DNA of 20,107 nt from an uncultured Porphyromonadaceae bacterium (GTDB lineage Bacteria > Bacteroidota > Bacteroidia > Bacteroidales > Muribaculaceae): positions 1 through 20,107 of the forward strand of contig USMC01000047.1 in the NCBI GenBank assembly GCA_900555715.1. Direction: 5' to 3'. The translations under genes were made by a program, and so were the position numbers. Positions 6,670 through 14,663 of the stretch are shown in pieces. Position 1 is the stretch's first letter; each line of letters starts with the position of its first letter. Under the pieces are notes generated by a model, which was not told where the DNA came from, made no database searches, and saw only the letters and a program-made list of their open reading frames with translations.

Positions 6670-7689
6670 TCATTTCGAAAGCAAATCAAACCGGTTTCTT
6701 CGCCTGATGTAGTATTGACCGATTATGCTCAGCCGCGAATGGACGTCGGCTCCGATAAGGTTCGACGTCGGATGCGTTGTGAAGTCTTTCTTCATGCGAG
6801 CGAAATCGCGGTGGGCTCTGAACACTGCGGCGGCATTGGCAAAATCGAATGTGGCTGCATATTTTGCCCATGCGACAGTGTCGAGAAGTCGGCGGCGGAA
6901 CAGAAACCTGTCGCGGCATGTGTCAGGCAGATTTTTGTGAAGCATCAGAAGATTGTTCCGGAAGTTCAGGTATGTCTTTTTAGGATTCTCGGCAGGAAGC
7001 GACCCGCCGCCGAGGTGATAGGCGACGGCAGAAGGAACAACTGCTATTTTATATCCGGCAAGGCGTATGCGCCAGCACAGGTCGATTTCTTCCATGTGTG
7101 CGAAAAAACGGGCGTCGAGTCCTCCGCAGGCGAGATATATTTCGCGTCGCACCATCAGTGCGGCTCCGCTTGCCCACATAAGGTCGTCCTGAGGCTCGTC
7201 GTACTGTCCAGTGTCTTTCTCGCAGGAGGAGAAAATGCGTCCGCGGCAATATGGATAGCCATCGCGGTCGAGATAGCCTCCGCAGGCTCCTGCATATTCG
7301 AAATATTGAGGGTTCTTGTACGACAGCAGCTTCGGCTGGCATGCGCCTACGTCGGGATGCATGTCCATATAGCGACACAGCTCGGTGTCGCTGCCTTTTG
7401 CAAGGTATGCGTCGGAGTTAAGGAGAATGACATATCTGGCAGACGAGGCGGCGATGGCTCTGTTATATCCCTCGGCGAAACCGTAGTTGCTTTTGAACTC
7501 GAGTATCTCAACGTCGGGGAATGTGCTCCTTACATAAGAAAGCGATGCATCGTCGCTGCCGTTGTCGGCAATGACGATTCTCGATGTTTCGGAATCTGTG
7601 TTTGCGACAACTTTAGGAAGAAACTCTTTCAGAAGTTTCTCGCCGTTCCAGTTAAGTACTATTATGTCGATCTTGTCCCGGCTTTTCAT
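6670..7689 (-). CDS. Family 2 glycosyltransferase
   Basis: This 339-residue GT-A enzyme should transfer a sugar from an activated nucleotide donor to a surface glycan or lipid-linked acceptor on the cytoplasmic face of the membrane. Visible family features are the N-terminal nucleotide-binding fold (IIVLNWNGEKLL, then IADNGSDDAS), the metal-binding region (LLNSDAYL, Asp93), and the acceptor-side block with ASGAALMVRREIY and FAHMEEIDLCWRIRLAGY, typical of rhamnosyltransferase-like GT2 enzymes. No transmembrane segment is seen. Its ATG overlaps the stop of the acyltransferase gene (ATGA at 7686-7689), making it the last gene of a seven-gene operon that also makes a 3-amino-3,6-dideoxyhexose precursor. 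Transfer of that sugar is possible but unproven. Confidence 0.88.
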   Translation of the reverse strand: MKSRDKIDIIVLNWNGEKLLKEFLPKVVANTDSETSRIVIADNGSDDASLSYVRSTFPDVEILEFKSNYGFAEGYNRAIAASSARYVILLNSDAYLAKGSDTELCRYMDMHPDVGACQPKLLSYKNPQYFEYAGACGGYLDRDGYPYCRGRIFSSCEKDTGQYDEPQDDLMWASGAALMVRREIYLACGGLDARFFAHMEEIDLCWRIRLAGYKIAVVPSAVAYHLGGGSLPAENPKKTYLNFRNNLLMLHKNLPDTCRDRFLFRRRLLDTVAWAKYAATFDFANAAAVFRAHRDFARMKKDFTTHPTSNLIGADVHSRLSIIGQYYIRRRNRFDLLSK

Positions 7690-8591
7690 ATTTGCGTAAT
7701 TTGTTCGATGTCAACTTTGTATTTCCATCTCTTGTGCGACCAAAGCCATATTGAAGGATTCCGTCGGATCGTCTGTTCGAGCATACGGGAGTATTTGTAT
7801 GTCAGTTCACCCTGGCGGCATTGGTGCGTTCCGTCGTCAAGCAGGCGACAGACAATGCGGTAGTGTCCGCGCGACAGGCGTTCCATGTCCCAGTATATCG
7901 CCGCCATGCCGAGGCGTGTCGCGAGAGTCTCTGTTCCTGTAATGAATGCTGTCGGACGGTTTAGGAACATGGTGACAAACGTAGGATCGCCGTGGCTTGG
8001 CTTCTGGTCGCTCATAAATCCGGTGACGGTGACGGTTCCTTTTGCCTTGAGCCTGAAAAGGTCGCGGAACACTTTCGACTTCTGGAATGATACAGAACCG
8101 AAACGACTCCTTACGTGGAGCATCAGGCGGTCGAAAACCTTGTTGCGCAAAGGACGGTATACCTGACAGTATTCGACGCCTGGGGTAGAGGTGTGCAGCG
8201 TCACCGAAGGCGCCCATTCCCAGTTGCCGCAGTGCGAGAAGTAGACTACTATGCTTTTTCCGGCGGCTGTGAGTTCGTCGATAAGTTCCGTATTATCGAA
8301 TGTCATGCGGCGTGACATTTCTTTGTCGGAGATATGCAGCAGTTTGACTGTCTCGACGAAGCTGTCGGCGAAATTCCGGTAGAAGTCGCATTCTATCTTC
8401 TTCCGCTCAGCTTCGCTTTTCTCGGGAAAGCACTGGGCGAGGTTGTCGCGGATTACTTTTCTGCGGTAGCGGACAATTCTGTGGAGAAACCACGCAGCAA
8501 AGTCCGACAGCACATAGAGTGCTCTCAGCGGAAGGATGGCGAGAGATTTGAAAAAGAAGAGAACCGTATAATATAATATATGTGTGCTCAT
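7686..8591 (-). CDS. LpxL/HtrB-type lipid A acyltransferase
   Basis: Members of this family (lysophospholipid acyltransferase superfamily, PF03279) add secondary acyl chains to lipid A at the inner membrane. The 301-residue length is normal. An N-terminal hydrophobic anchor (about 5-36) precedes the catalytic H-x4-E motif, His120-Glu125 (FSHCGNWEW). Further typical blocks are YRPLRNKVFDRLM near 140 and FMSDQKPSHGDP near 190. Bacteroidales lipid A is usually penta- or tetra-acylated, and one such enzyme often does this job. Related enzymes in this phylum acylate ornithine or other lipids, so the exact acceptor is open. ATGA overlaps link it to mtaB before it (8588-8591) and to the glycosyltransferase after it (7686-7689). 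Confidence 0.88.
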   Translation of the reverse strand: MSTHILYYTVLFFFKSLAILPLRALYVLSDFAAWFLHRIVRYRRKVIRDNLAQCFPEKSEAERKKIECDFYRNFADSFVETVKLLHISDKEMSRRMTFDNTELIDELTAAGKSIVVYFSHCGNWEWAPSVTLHTSTPGVEYCQVYRPLRNKVFDRLMLHVRSRFGSVSFQKSKVFRDLFRLKAKGTVTVTGFMSDQKPSHGDPTFVTMFLNRPTAFITGTETLATRLGMAAIYWDMERLSRGHYRIVCRLLDDGTHQCRQGELTYKYSRMLEQTIRRNPSIWLWSHKRWKYKVDIEQITQI

Positions 8592-9910
8592 CGTTGAAGT
8601 GTGGCAGTCATGGTTTCTCCGTCGTCGAGTATTCCGCCGAGCGTCATGTTACGGATAGTATTGTCGTACTGTGCTCCGAGGTCGGTTTCCACTCTGAGAT
8701 AGTTGTCGGTGAATCCGCCGGCAGGCATTCCGGGATGTCCGTATTCAAGAAGAACAGGACGGTTCGTCCCGATAAAGCGTTCGGCGAAGCGACGATGCTT
8801 TTGCGCGCTTATTTCCATCATCACAGCACACCGGCGGTGTTTTTCGTGCTGGTCGACTGTGTGAGGTATTTCGAGGGCTTTTGTCCCCGGACGTTCCGAA
8901 TATGGAAATACATGCAGATGACTGATGTCGAGGCTTTCGACAAAAGCACGCGAAGATTCGAAGCGCTCTTCCGTCTCGCCGCGGGCACCTACAATGAGGT
9001 CGACTCCGATGAATGCGTCAGGCAGTATTGTCCGTATCCGTTCAACCTTGTGGGCGAAGAGAGCGGTGTCATATCTCCGGCGCATGAGGGCAAGCACTTC
9101 GTCGTCGCCGCACTGCAGCGGTATGTGGAAATGCGGCATGAAATGACGTGACGCTCCTACGAATTCTATGAGTTCGTCGGTGAGCAGGTTGGGCTCTATG
9201 GATGATATACGGTAACGTTCGATTCCTTCGACACGGTCGAGAGCCCGGCAGAGGTCGATGAAGCTGTCGTCGCGTCCATAGCCGAAATCACCGATATTTA
9301 CGCCGGTAATTACAATTTCTTTGCCTCCCGCCGCTGCCGCTTTGTCTGCCTGGGCGACGATATCGGGGATTGTTCCGGAGCGCGACCGCCCGCGTGCCTT
9401 TGGAATTGTGCAGTAGGTGCACCAGTAGTTGCATCCGTCCTGAACTTTGAGAAAAAAGCGGGTACGGTTGCCGCGGGAGCACGATGGCATGAACTCGCGG
9501 AGTTCCTTGGCATCCGGCACATCGTACGACGGAACCGATGTGCTGAAATATTCGAGGGCTTTGTTCACTAAAGCAAGTTTGCCGTTGACACCTGCCACTA
9601 TCTGAACTCCGGGGAGGCTTCGTACTTCTTCCGCCTTGAGTTGCGCATAGCATCCGGTGACGAGAATCAGCGCACGGGGATAACGACGGTTGAACGACCG
9701 TATAGCACTTCTGCATTTCCTGTCGGCTTCTGCCGTTACGCTGCAGGTGTTTACCACAATGATATCGGGTGTTTCTCCCTCGGCGGCGGCGCTCACTCCT
9801 CTTGCTGCGAATTCATCGGCGACAGATGCCGTTTCGGCAAAATTCAGTTTGCAGCCGAAAGTATGGTAGAGCGCTTTCAGAGGTCGTGGAAATGCTGTCG
9901 TATCACTCAT
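8588..9910 (-). CDS. mtaB: tRNA (N6-threonylcarbamoyladenosine-37-C2) methylthiotransferase
   Basis: MtaB is a radical SAM enzyme that converts t6A37 of ANN-reading tRNAs to ms2t6A. The N-terminal domain carries the three cluster cysteines Cys20 (TFGCKLN), Cys56 (NTCSVT) and Cys87 (TGCYAQ). The radical SAM cluster motif is C160-x3-C164-x2-C167 (CNYWCTYCTIP). The TFGCKLN start and total length fit MtaB rather than MiaB or RimO. The C-terminal TRAM-like segment (about 385-440) is short and diverged. A longer reading starts at 9949, but the ATG at 9910 overlaps the stop of the preceding aminotransferase gene by 8 bp (ATGAGTGA) and puts the first cysteine at the usual distance, so I prefer it. 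A tRNA modification gene within an envelope-sugar operon is unexpected by function. Confidence 0.9.
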   Translation of the reverse strand: MSDTTAFPRPLKALYHTFGCKLNFAETASVADEFAARGVSAAAEGETPDIIVVNTCSVTAEADRKCRSAIRSFNRRYPRALILVTGCYAQLKAEEVRSLPGVQIVAGVNGKLALVNKALEYFSTSVPSYDVPDAKELREFMPSCSRGNRTRFFLKVQDGCNYWCTYCTIPKARGRSRSGTIPDIVAQADKAAAAGGKEIVITGVNIGDFGYGRDDSFIDLCRALDRVEGIERYRISSIEPNLLTDELIEFVGASRHFMPHFHIPLQCGDDEVLALMRRRYDTALFAHKVERIRTILPDAFIGVDLIVGARGETEERFESSRAFVESLDISHLHVFPYSERPGTKALEIPHTVDQHEKHRRCAVMMEISAQKHRRFAERFIGTNRPVLLEYGHPGMPAGGFTDNYLRVETDLGAQYDNTIRNMTLGGILDDGETMTATLQR

Positions 9911-11039
9911 GAGTGAAAGTGTTGATGATTTTTGAAATAGCCAGAGCATCTTCTTCCGATGTGCACGCCGACATCGGAAGGCTCAGAACCTGATGCGACA
10001 GCCGTTCGGCTATCGTAAGGTCGAGATGGCTGTAGCTGCTGTAGCATGGCTGCCGGTGAGGCGGACAAGGGTAGTTGATGTCTGTGCCGATTCCGTTTTT
10101 GGCGAGGAAATCCCTCAGATCATCGCGGAACGGCGAAAGAACGACATACTGATGCCATACGCAATTGTCCGGCTCGGTTCTCAGCGGTCTGACAACGAAT
10201 GGGTTGTCGATGTGGGAATCGTAAATCTTCGCAAGCGCGCGACGATGTTCTGTCTCATGATCCAGATATGGAAGTTTTACCCGCATAAAGGCTGCCTGCA
10301 TCGGATCGAGACGGCAATTAAAGCCTTGATAAATATTGTGATAGCGCACATCCGAACCGTAGTTTGCGAGGGCGCGGACGGTTTTGGCAAGCTCTGCATC
10401 GGACGTCGTCACAGCGCCGGCATCGCCGAGAGCTCCGAGATTCTTCGTCGGATAGAAGCTGAATGCCGCTGCATCGCCGAGCGACCCTGTTCGCGTTGTC
10501 CCGGCAGGAGACTGATAATCGGAATCGGCGCCTATTGCCTGGGCATTGTCCTCGACGACAAGCAGACCGTGACTTGATGCGGCTTCTGCAAGAAATCTGT
10601 CGTAGCACGGACGTCCGTAGAGATGCACGGTGAGGATGGCTTTGGTCTTCTCCGTGACAGCTTTTTCGATAAGAGCCGTGTCCATGTTGAGCGTCGTCGG
10701 ATCCGGCTCTACGAATACGGGCACGAGACCATTGTCGGTAACAGCCAGAACGGAGGCTATGTATGTGTTCGACGGGACAAGTACTTCATCGCCAGGAGCC
10801 AAGCGTCCGAGCTCTATATATGCCCTGAAAATCAGCCGTAAGGCGTCAAGACCGTTGCTGACGCCGACACAGTACGACGTGCCGGTAGCTTCTGCAAGCT
10901 CTTTTTCGAACGCATCTACTTCCGGACCGCCGATATATCGTCCGGAGTCGATAACTCTTGCAGCAGCCTGTTTCAGCTCTTCGGCAAAAGGACGGTTCAC
11001 CTCGCCGAGGTTGAGAAACGTGTAGTTCTTTCCGTTCAT
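9903..11039 (-). CDS. DegT/DnrJ/EryC1/StrS sugar aminotransferase, FdtB/QdtB-like
   Basis: This 378-residue PLP enzyme should aminate a 3-keto-6-deoxy nucleotide sugar to the 3-amino-3,6-dideoxyhexose. The PLP lysine is Lys199 in FSFYPTKNLGALGDAG, and the ring-binding Asp164 and Gln167 are in VVEDNAQAIGA; the N-terminal block SNGLDALRLI (61-70) binds phosphate. The identity of the sugar is inferred from the gene before it, a FdtA/QdtA-like 3,4-ketoisomerase that overlaps it by ATGA (11036-11039). Together they would turn dTDP-4-keto-6-deoxyglucose into dTDP-Fuc3N or dTDP-Qui3N. An N-acyltransferase for the final step and the RmlA/RmlB enzymes are not in the window. FdtB and QdtB cannot be told apart by eye. 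Confidence 0.87.
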   Translation of the reverse strand: MNGKNYTFLNLGEVNRPFAEELKQAAARVIDSGRYIGGPEVDAFEKELAEATGTSYCVGVSNGLDALRLIFRAYIELGRLAPGDEVLVPSNTYIASVLAVTDNGLVPVFVEPDPTTLNMDTALIEKAVTEKTKAILTVHLYGRPCYDRFLAEAASSHGLLVVEDNAQAIGADSDYQSPAGTTRTGSLGDAAAFSFYPTKNLGALGDAGAVTTSDAELAKTVRALANYGSDVRYHNIYQGFNCRLDPMQAAFMRVKLPYLDHETEHRRALAKIYDSHIDNPFVVRPLRTEPDNCVWHQYVVLSPFRDDLRDFLAKNGIGTDINYPCPPHRQPCYSSYSHLDLTIAERLSHQVLSLPMSACTSEEDALAISKIINTFTHE

Positions 11040-11467
11040 TGCCCTTGTGTCAGCTTCATGAATTCGTCGAAGTTGCGGACGTAGTCTGCTTCATCGTAAA
11101 GTGTCGAGGTGAGCACCATGCACACCGCGCCGGACGAGAAATTGTCGAGCGTCCGCCAGTAGCCCGGCGGGACATATAGCCCTTTGAACGGTCTGTTGAG
11201 AGTATAATGCTGCCACTCACTGCCGTTGAAAAGATTGACGTTGAAGCTGCCGGACAGCGACAGGATCAGTTCTTTTCCCTGATGATGGGAGTGCGCGCCC
11301 CTTTCTTCTCCGGCAGGCACGTCGTATACCCAGTAGACGCGCTGTATGTCGAAAGGCAGCAGACCGTCGCCGTTCTGAGTGAAGGAAAGGTTGCCTCGCG
11401 GGTCATAGATGCGCGGCAGATCGATAAACCTCGGGAGATCTGTCGGTGATGTGGCGAAGTTCATCAT
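11036..11467 (-). CDS. FdtA/QdtA-like dTDP-4-keto-6-deoxyhexose 3,4-ketoisomerase (cupin)
   Basis: A single-domain cupin of 143 residues, the usual size for dTDP-hexose 3,4-ketoisomerases. It carries nearly the full family signature: RGNLSFTQ near 24-31, PFDIQRVYWVYDVP (38-51), the active-site RGAHSHH (56-62, His59 and His61 in place of the usual RGxHAH), LSGSFNVNLF, GLYVPPGYWRTLDNFS and a C-terminal YDEADYVRNFDEF. The product is the 3-keto sugar that the adjacent aminotransferase uses. Whether the product has galacto (FdtA) or gluco (QdtA) configuration cannot be read from the motifs. The start codon lies in ATGATGA overlapping the stop of the lipoprotein gene; either of the first two ATGs (11467 or 11464) would work. 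Confidence 0.88.
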   Translation of the reverse strand: MMNFATSPTDLPRFIDLPRIYDPRGNLSFTQNGDGLLPFDIQRVYWVYDVPAGEERGAHSHHQGKELILSLSGSFNVNLFNGSEWQHYTLNRPFKGLYVPPGYWRTLDNFSSGAVCMVLTSTLYDEADYVRNFDEFMKLTQGQ

Positions 11468-12291
11468 TCGGCGTTTTTCTGTGGCATGTTGGCGAGCTGG
11501 TCGCGTGCGGTGGCAAGCATACGCTCGAATTTCTCGCGGCGCAGCGACGCAAGATATTTTGCGCGCCAGGCGCGTGCGTATTCTGCACAGTCGGTGAGTT
11601 CGGAAGCCTGAGCGGCTGAGAGCTTGACTGTAACAGACGATTTTGAGCCGACGAGCACAAGCTTCTCAGGATTGGGATGAGCAAGAAGCCATCTCGACAG
11701 CGCTTCGAGATCTTCAGGGTTGAAACTTGCCATTTCCGAACCTTCCACGCTGATAAGGCGCTCAGGAGAAATTTCAGCGGAAGACACGCGGTCGTCGCCT
11801 GAGACAAGCTCGATAGAACGGAGCCCGATGCTCTTTTTCTGAACGTTGGCAACGGCATAGAAATAACCCTCGTCGCTCACGCGAGCCTCGATGCCCGTGG
11901 AGTTGAGTATGTTGCTTTTTGCCTTGGCAGGAATGAAATATCCTTCGAGACCGACACTGCTGTCGACATGCCGGAACAGCGGAGCCCATTTTTCGACATC
12001 CATAGTCGCCTGAGCCAGTTCGGCGTCGGCAGCGCCGATACTGTCAATGGCAATGCCTTCCATCGCCGACGCACGGAGGCGCAGAGCATCGCGGCGTACA
12101 CCGGTCTGTTTGGGGTAGCGGGTGTCGAGGCTGTCGAGTAAAGCCAATGCTTCAGAGTAGTTTTTCTGCTCTATTGCCTGTTCGCTTCGGGAGTAGAGAC
12201 TCTCGGCTGCATCTCTGTCTTTGTCGCCGCAGCTTTGCAGGCTTATCGCGAGCAGTACGGCAAAAGTTATCTTACTTATTCCTTTGTACAT
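11464..12291 (-). CDS. Lipoprotein of unknown function, TPR-like N-terminal half
   Basis: The 275-residue product starts with a lipoprotein signal peptide: a basic start, a hydrophobic core (ITFAVLLAIS) and a lipobox LQSC with Cys21 as the lipidated residue, so it should be anchored in the cell envelope. After the anchor, residues about 25-75 (AAESLYSRSEQAIEQKNYSEALALLDSLD region) look like a tetratricopeptide-type helical pair. The middle (about 100-175) seems to be a beta-rich domain, and the last 50 residues are charged and helical. I do not recognise a named family. It overlaps the 3' end of the RSH gene by 20 bp in another frame and is itself overlapped by the fdtA-like gene, so it is translated from the same message. 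A role tied to the envelope sugars or to stress sensing is only conjecture. Confidence 0.8.
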   Translation of the reverse strand: MYKGISKITFAVLLAISLQSCGDKDRDAAESLYSRSEQAIEQKNYSEALALLDSLDTRYPKQTGVRRDALRLRASAMEGIAIDSIGAADAELAQATMDVEKWAPLFRHVDSSVGLEGYFIPAKAKSNILNSTGIEARVSDEGYFYAVANVQKKSIGLRSIELVSGDDRVSSAEISPERLISVEGSEMASFNPEDLEALSRWLLAHPNPEKLVLVGSKSSVTVKLSAAQASELTDCAEYARAWRAKYLASLRREKFERMLATARDQLANMPQKNAE

Positions 12292-14494
12292 TTTTTACGC
12301 CTTTGACTGTTTCTATTTTTTTAATCAGCTGGTTCAGCGACGACGTGTCCGATACGCCGACGGATATGAAACCGTGGAAAAGACCGTCGTTCGAGTCAAT
12401 CGATATGCTCCGCAAAGATACGGATTTTTCTTTATTTATTATAGATGTGATGTTGGTGACAATTCCTATATCGTCTTTTCCGACAACGCGGAGCACAGCG
12501 GTGAAGGTGCCGGGCGCTCCGCCCTTGCCGCTCCAGCGCGTGCGGATGAGGCGACTGGCATAGCGTGAGCGGATGTGCGATGCGTTAGGGCAGTCGCTGC
12601 GATGAATCTTGATGACACCTTCCGAGGAGATGAAGCCGAACACATCGTCGCCATAGATGGGGTTGCAGCACTTCGAAAGCTTGAAATTGATACCTTTGAT
12701 GTTGTCGCCGATGACTATGATGTCGCCGCTGTCTGCCGCTTCCGATTCCTCCGGTGTTGGCTGAAGTGTGTATTCGCTTGCCGAGACACGTTCGCCGCCA
12801 TCTTCGGCTCTTGTCGCTTTTTCAGCCATTTCGACGTATGTGTCGACCACATGGTTTATTTCAATCTCCCCGCTGCCGAGGGCGCTGAAAAATGCGATAG
12901 CTGTCTTGTAGCCCATCTTGGCGACAAGGCGTGAGACCGCCGCCTCGTCAAAGTCGAGCTTGCGGTTTTTGAAACGTCTTTGCAGCAGTTCTTTTCCGAT
13001 TTCGGCTGAACGGTTTTCGGCTTCCTTGAGCACAGAGCGTATCTTGTTGCGTGCCTTGGCGGTCACCACCACAGACAGCCAGCCGGCATTCGGCTCCTGC
13101 TGCGGTGATGTGAATACTTCGACGGTGTCGCCGCTCTGCAGCTTATAGTTGATTTTGCGGTTCGTTCCGTTCACTTTGCCGCCGACGCACTGTGTGCCTA
13201 TGCGTGTGTGGATATTGAACGCGAAGTCGAGAAGGGTAGCGCCAAGAGGCAGCTTGTAGAGGTCGCCGCGAGGGGTGAACACAAACACTTCGCGTGAATA
13301 TACATCCATCTTGAAGTTGCGCATAAGTTCCATCGGTCCGTTCTGTCCGGCATCGAGGATGTCGCGCACATTGTTCATCCAGCTGTCGAGATTGCTCTCG
13401 CTCTTTATGCCTTTGTACTTCCAGTGGGCGGCAAGACCTTTCTCGGCTATTTCGTCCATGCGCTTTGTCCTTATCTGAACTTCGACCCATCGTTCTTCGG
13501 GACCGTAGACAGTGATGTGCAGCGATTCGTAACCGTTGCTTTTCGGTATGCTGAGCCAGTCTTTGAGGCGTCCCGGGTTCGGGCGGTACATGTCGGTCAC
13601 GACGGAGTAGGCGAGCCAGCATTCCGGTTTCTCGCGTTCGACAGGGCAGTCGATGATGATACGTATGGCGAAAAGGTCGAAGATGTCTTCTACCGTGTTG
13701 TGCTGTTTCTTCATCTTGTTCCAGATGGAGTAGATGGACTTTGTGCGACCTTTGATTTCAAATTTCAAGCCCTCCTTGAGGAGTTTTTCTTTCAGCGGGG
13801 CAATGAAATCGGCTATGTATGCATCGCGTTTCGCCTTTGTCTGGTTGAGCTCGTGGGCTATTTTTGTGTATATGTCTCTGTTGCTGTACTTGAGCGACAT
13901 GTCTTCGAGCTCCGACTTGATGGCGTACAGTCCGAGACGGTGGGCGAGGGGAGCGTAGAGATAGTTTGCCTCGTTGGCGGTGTCGTGCACATATTTTTCG
14001 GCGGGATGATGGTTGATGGCACGCATCAGCCGCAGACGGTCGACGATCATCAGAATAATCACGCGGATGTCCTGCGCGAATGTCAGAAGAAGCTTGCGGA
14101 AATTCTCGCTTTCGACAGAAGCGCTTCTGTTGTAGATGGATGCTACCTTGTCGAGACCTACAACGAGTTTCTGCACATCCTCGCCCCAGCGTCGTCCGGT
14201 TTCCTCTTCGGGAAGTCCTGCGCGGGTAAGTGCCGATAGAATGACGGCGAGGCACATGTTGCGGTCGGGATCGAGCTTTTCGCAAACGCATATTGCCGTT
14301 TCCATAGCGGAAATGATGGGATTGAACCCGAAGCGGTCGCGCTCAATCTGTCCTGTTGCCGCCACCTGTCTCACAGCCTGACGTATGCCGGCTGCATCGT
14401 CAGACTTCATTCTGTCGCCGAGCAACTCGCGGAGCCGCCTGTAGCCGCTTGCAAGACGGCGGCGCTCCTCAGATGTGAAAAAACTCTCTTCCAT
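12272..14494 (-). CDS. relA: Long RelA/SpoT homologue, (p)ppGpp synthetase with degenerate hydrolase
   Basis: A 740-residue RSH protein with the full layout: HD hydrolase-like domain (about 30-195), synthetase (about 225-360), TGS (about 402-462), conserved Cys/zinc-finger region (CCNPIYGDD, Cys609-Cys610) and a C-terminal ACT domain (about 663-738). The hydrolase site is erased: the first metal His is Asn58, HD is Thr90-Arg91, the following Glu-Asp is Leu94-Pro95, and the Asn of DRTHNMR is Leu156; only Asp152 remains. The synthetase site is intact (Arg250, Asp273, Tyr322, Glu338). I therefore expect it to make but not degrade (p)ppGpp. It nevertheless has RLKD (309-312), the RxKD form typical of bifunctional enzymes, not the ExDD of proteobacterial RelA. 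It is the first gene of a seven-gene operon with a promoter about 35 bp upstream. Confidence 0.93.
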   Translation of the reverse strand: MEESFFTSEERRRLASGYRRLRELLGDRMKSDDAAGIRQAVRQVAATGQIERDRFGFNPIISAMETAICVCEKLDPDRNMCLAVILSALTRAGLPEEETGRRWGEDVQKLVVGLDKVASIYNRSASVESENFRKLLLTFAQDIRVIILMIVDRLRLMRAINHHPAEKYVHDTANEANYLYAPLAHRLGLYAIKSELEDMSLKYSNRDIYTKIAHELNQTKAKRDAYIADFIAPLKEKLLKEGLKFEIKGRTKSIYSIWNKMKKQHNTVEDIFDLFAIRIIIDCPVEREKPECWLAYSVVTDMYRPNPGRLKDWLSIPKSNGYESLHITVYGPEERWVEVQIRTKRMDEIAEKGLAAHWKYKGIKSESNLDSWMNNVRDILDAGQNGPMELMRNFKMDVYSREVFVFTPRGDLYKLPLGATLLDFAFNIHTRIGTQCVGGKVNGTNRKINYKLQSGDTVEVFTSPQQEPNAGWLSVVVTAKARNKIRSVLKEAENRSAEIGKELLQRRFKNRKLDFDEAAVSRLVAKMGYKTAIAFFSALGSGEIEINHVVDTYVEMAEKATRAEDGGERVSASEYTLQPTPEESEAADSGDIIVIGDNIKGINFKLSKCCNPIYGDDVFGFISSEGVIKIHRSDCPNASHIRSRYASRLIRTRWSGKGGAPGTFTAVLRVVGKDDIGIVTNITSIINKEKSVSLRSISIDSNDGLFHGFISVGVSDTSSLNQLIKKIETVKGVKNVQRNK

Positions 14495-14529
14495 ATATAG
14501 ATATTATTATACACCCACTTATTTCGTTA

Positions 14530-14561
14530 CGAAAGTACGCATTTCTGTCCGGTCTCGCAAG
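14530..14561 (-). promoter_or_regulatory. Predicted promoter of the relA operon
   Basis: The minus strand shows CTTGC (14557-14561), 19 bp, then TACTTTCG (14530-14537), one mismatch from TAnnTTTG. The expected start near 14523 gives a leader of about 30 nt. The position between the rprY terminator and the relA start supports it; the imperfect -7 lowers confidence. Confidence 0.5.
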
Positions 14562-14600
14562 TGTATGTCTAAAAACTTGCATACCGAATATGAAGATACA

Positions 14601-14638
14601 ATTGCAGAAACCGGCAGCTTCCTTTGGGGAGCTGCCGG
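14601..14638 (-). terminator. Rho-independent terminator after rprY
   Basis: A 12-bp stem (arms 14611-14622 and 14627-14638, one G-T pair) with a four-base loop is followed on the minus strand by TTTCTGCAATT. It begins 25 bp after the rprY stop. The T-tract is short, but the stem is strong and separates rprXY from the relA operon. Confidence 0.72.
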
Positions 14639-14663
14639 CGGATTATGTGTTTTATGCTGTTGC

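Noticed and set aside
6715..7863. 382-codon plus-strand open frame
   Set aside because: It lies antisense across the glycosyltransferase and runs into the acyltransferase gene, both with clear catalytic motifs and coupled starts. Its translation is Cys/Val/Ala-rich with no recognisable motif.
9911..9949. Upstream start for mtaB
   Set aside because: The added 13 residues lie within the aminotransferase C-terminal codons, and the ATG at 9910 gives a typical overlap and the expected distance to the first cluster cysteine.
13424..14239. 271-codon plus-strand open frame
   Set aside because: It is antisense within the RSH gene, whose synthetase and TGS domains read cleanly on the other strand; the open frame follows from codon bias.
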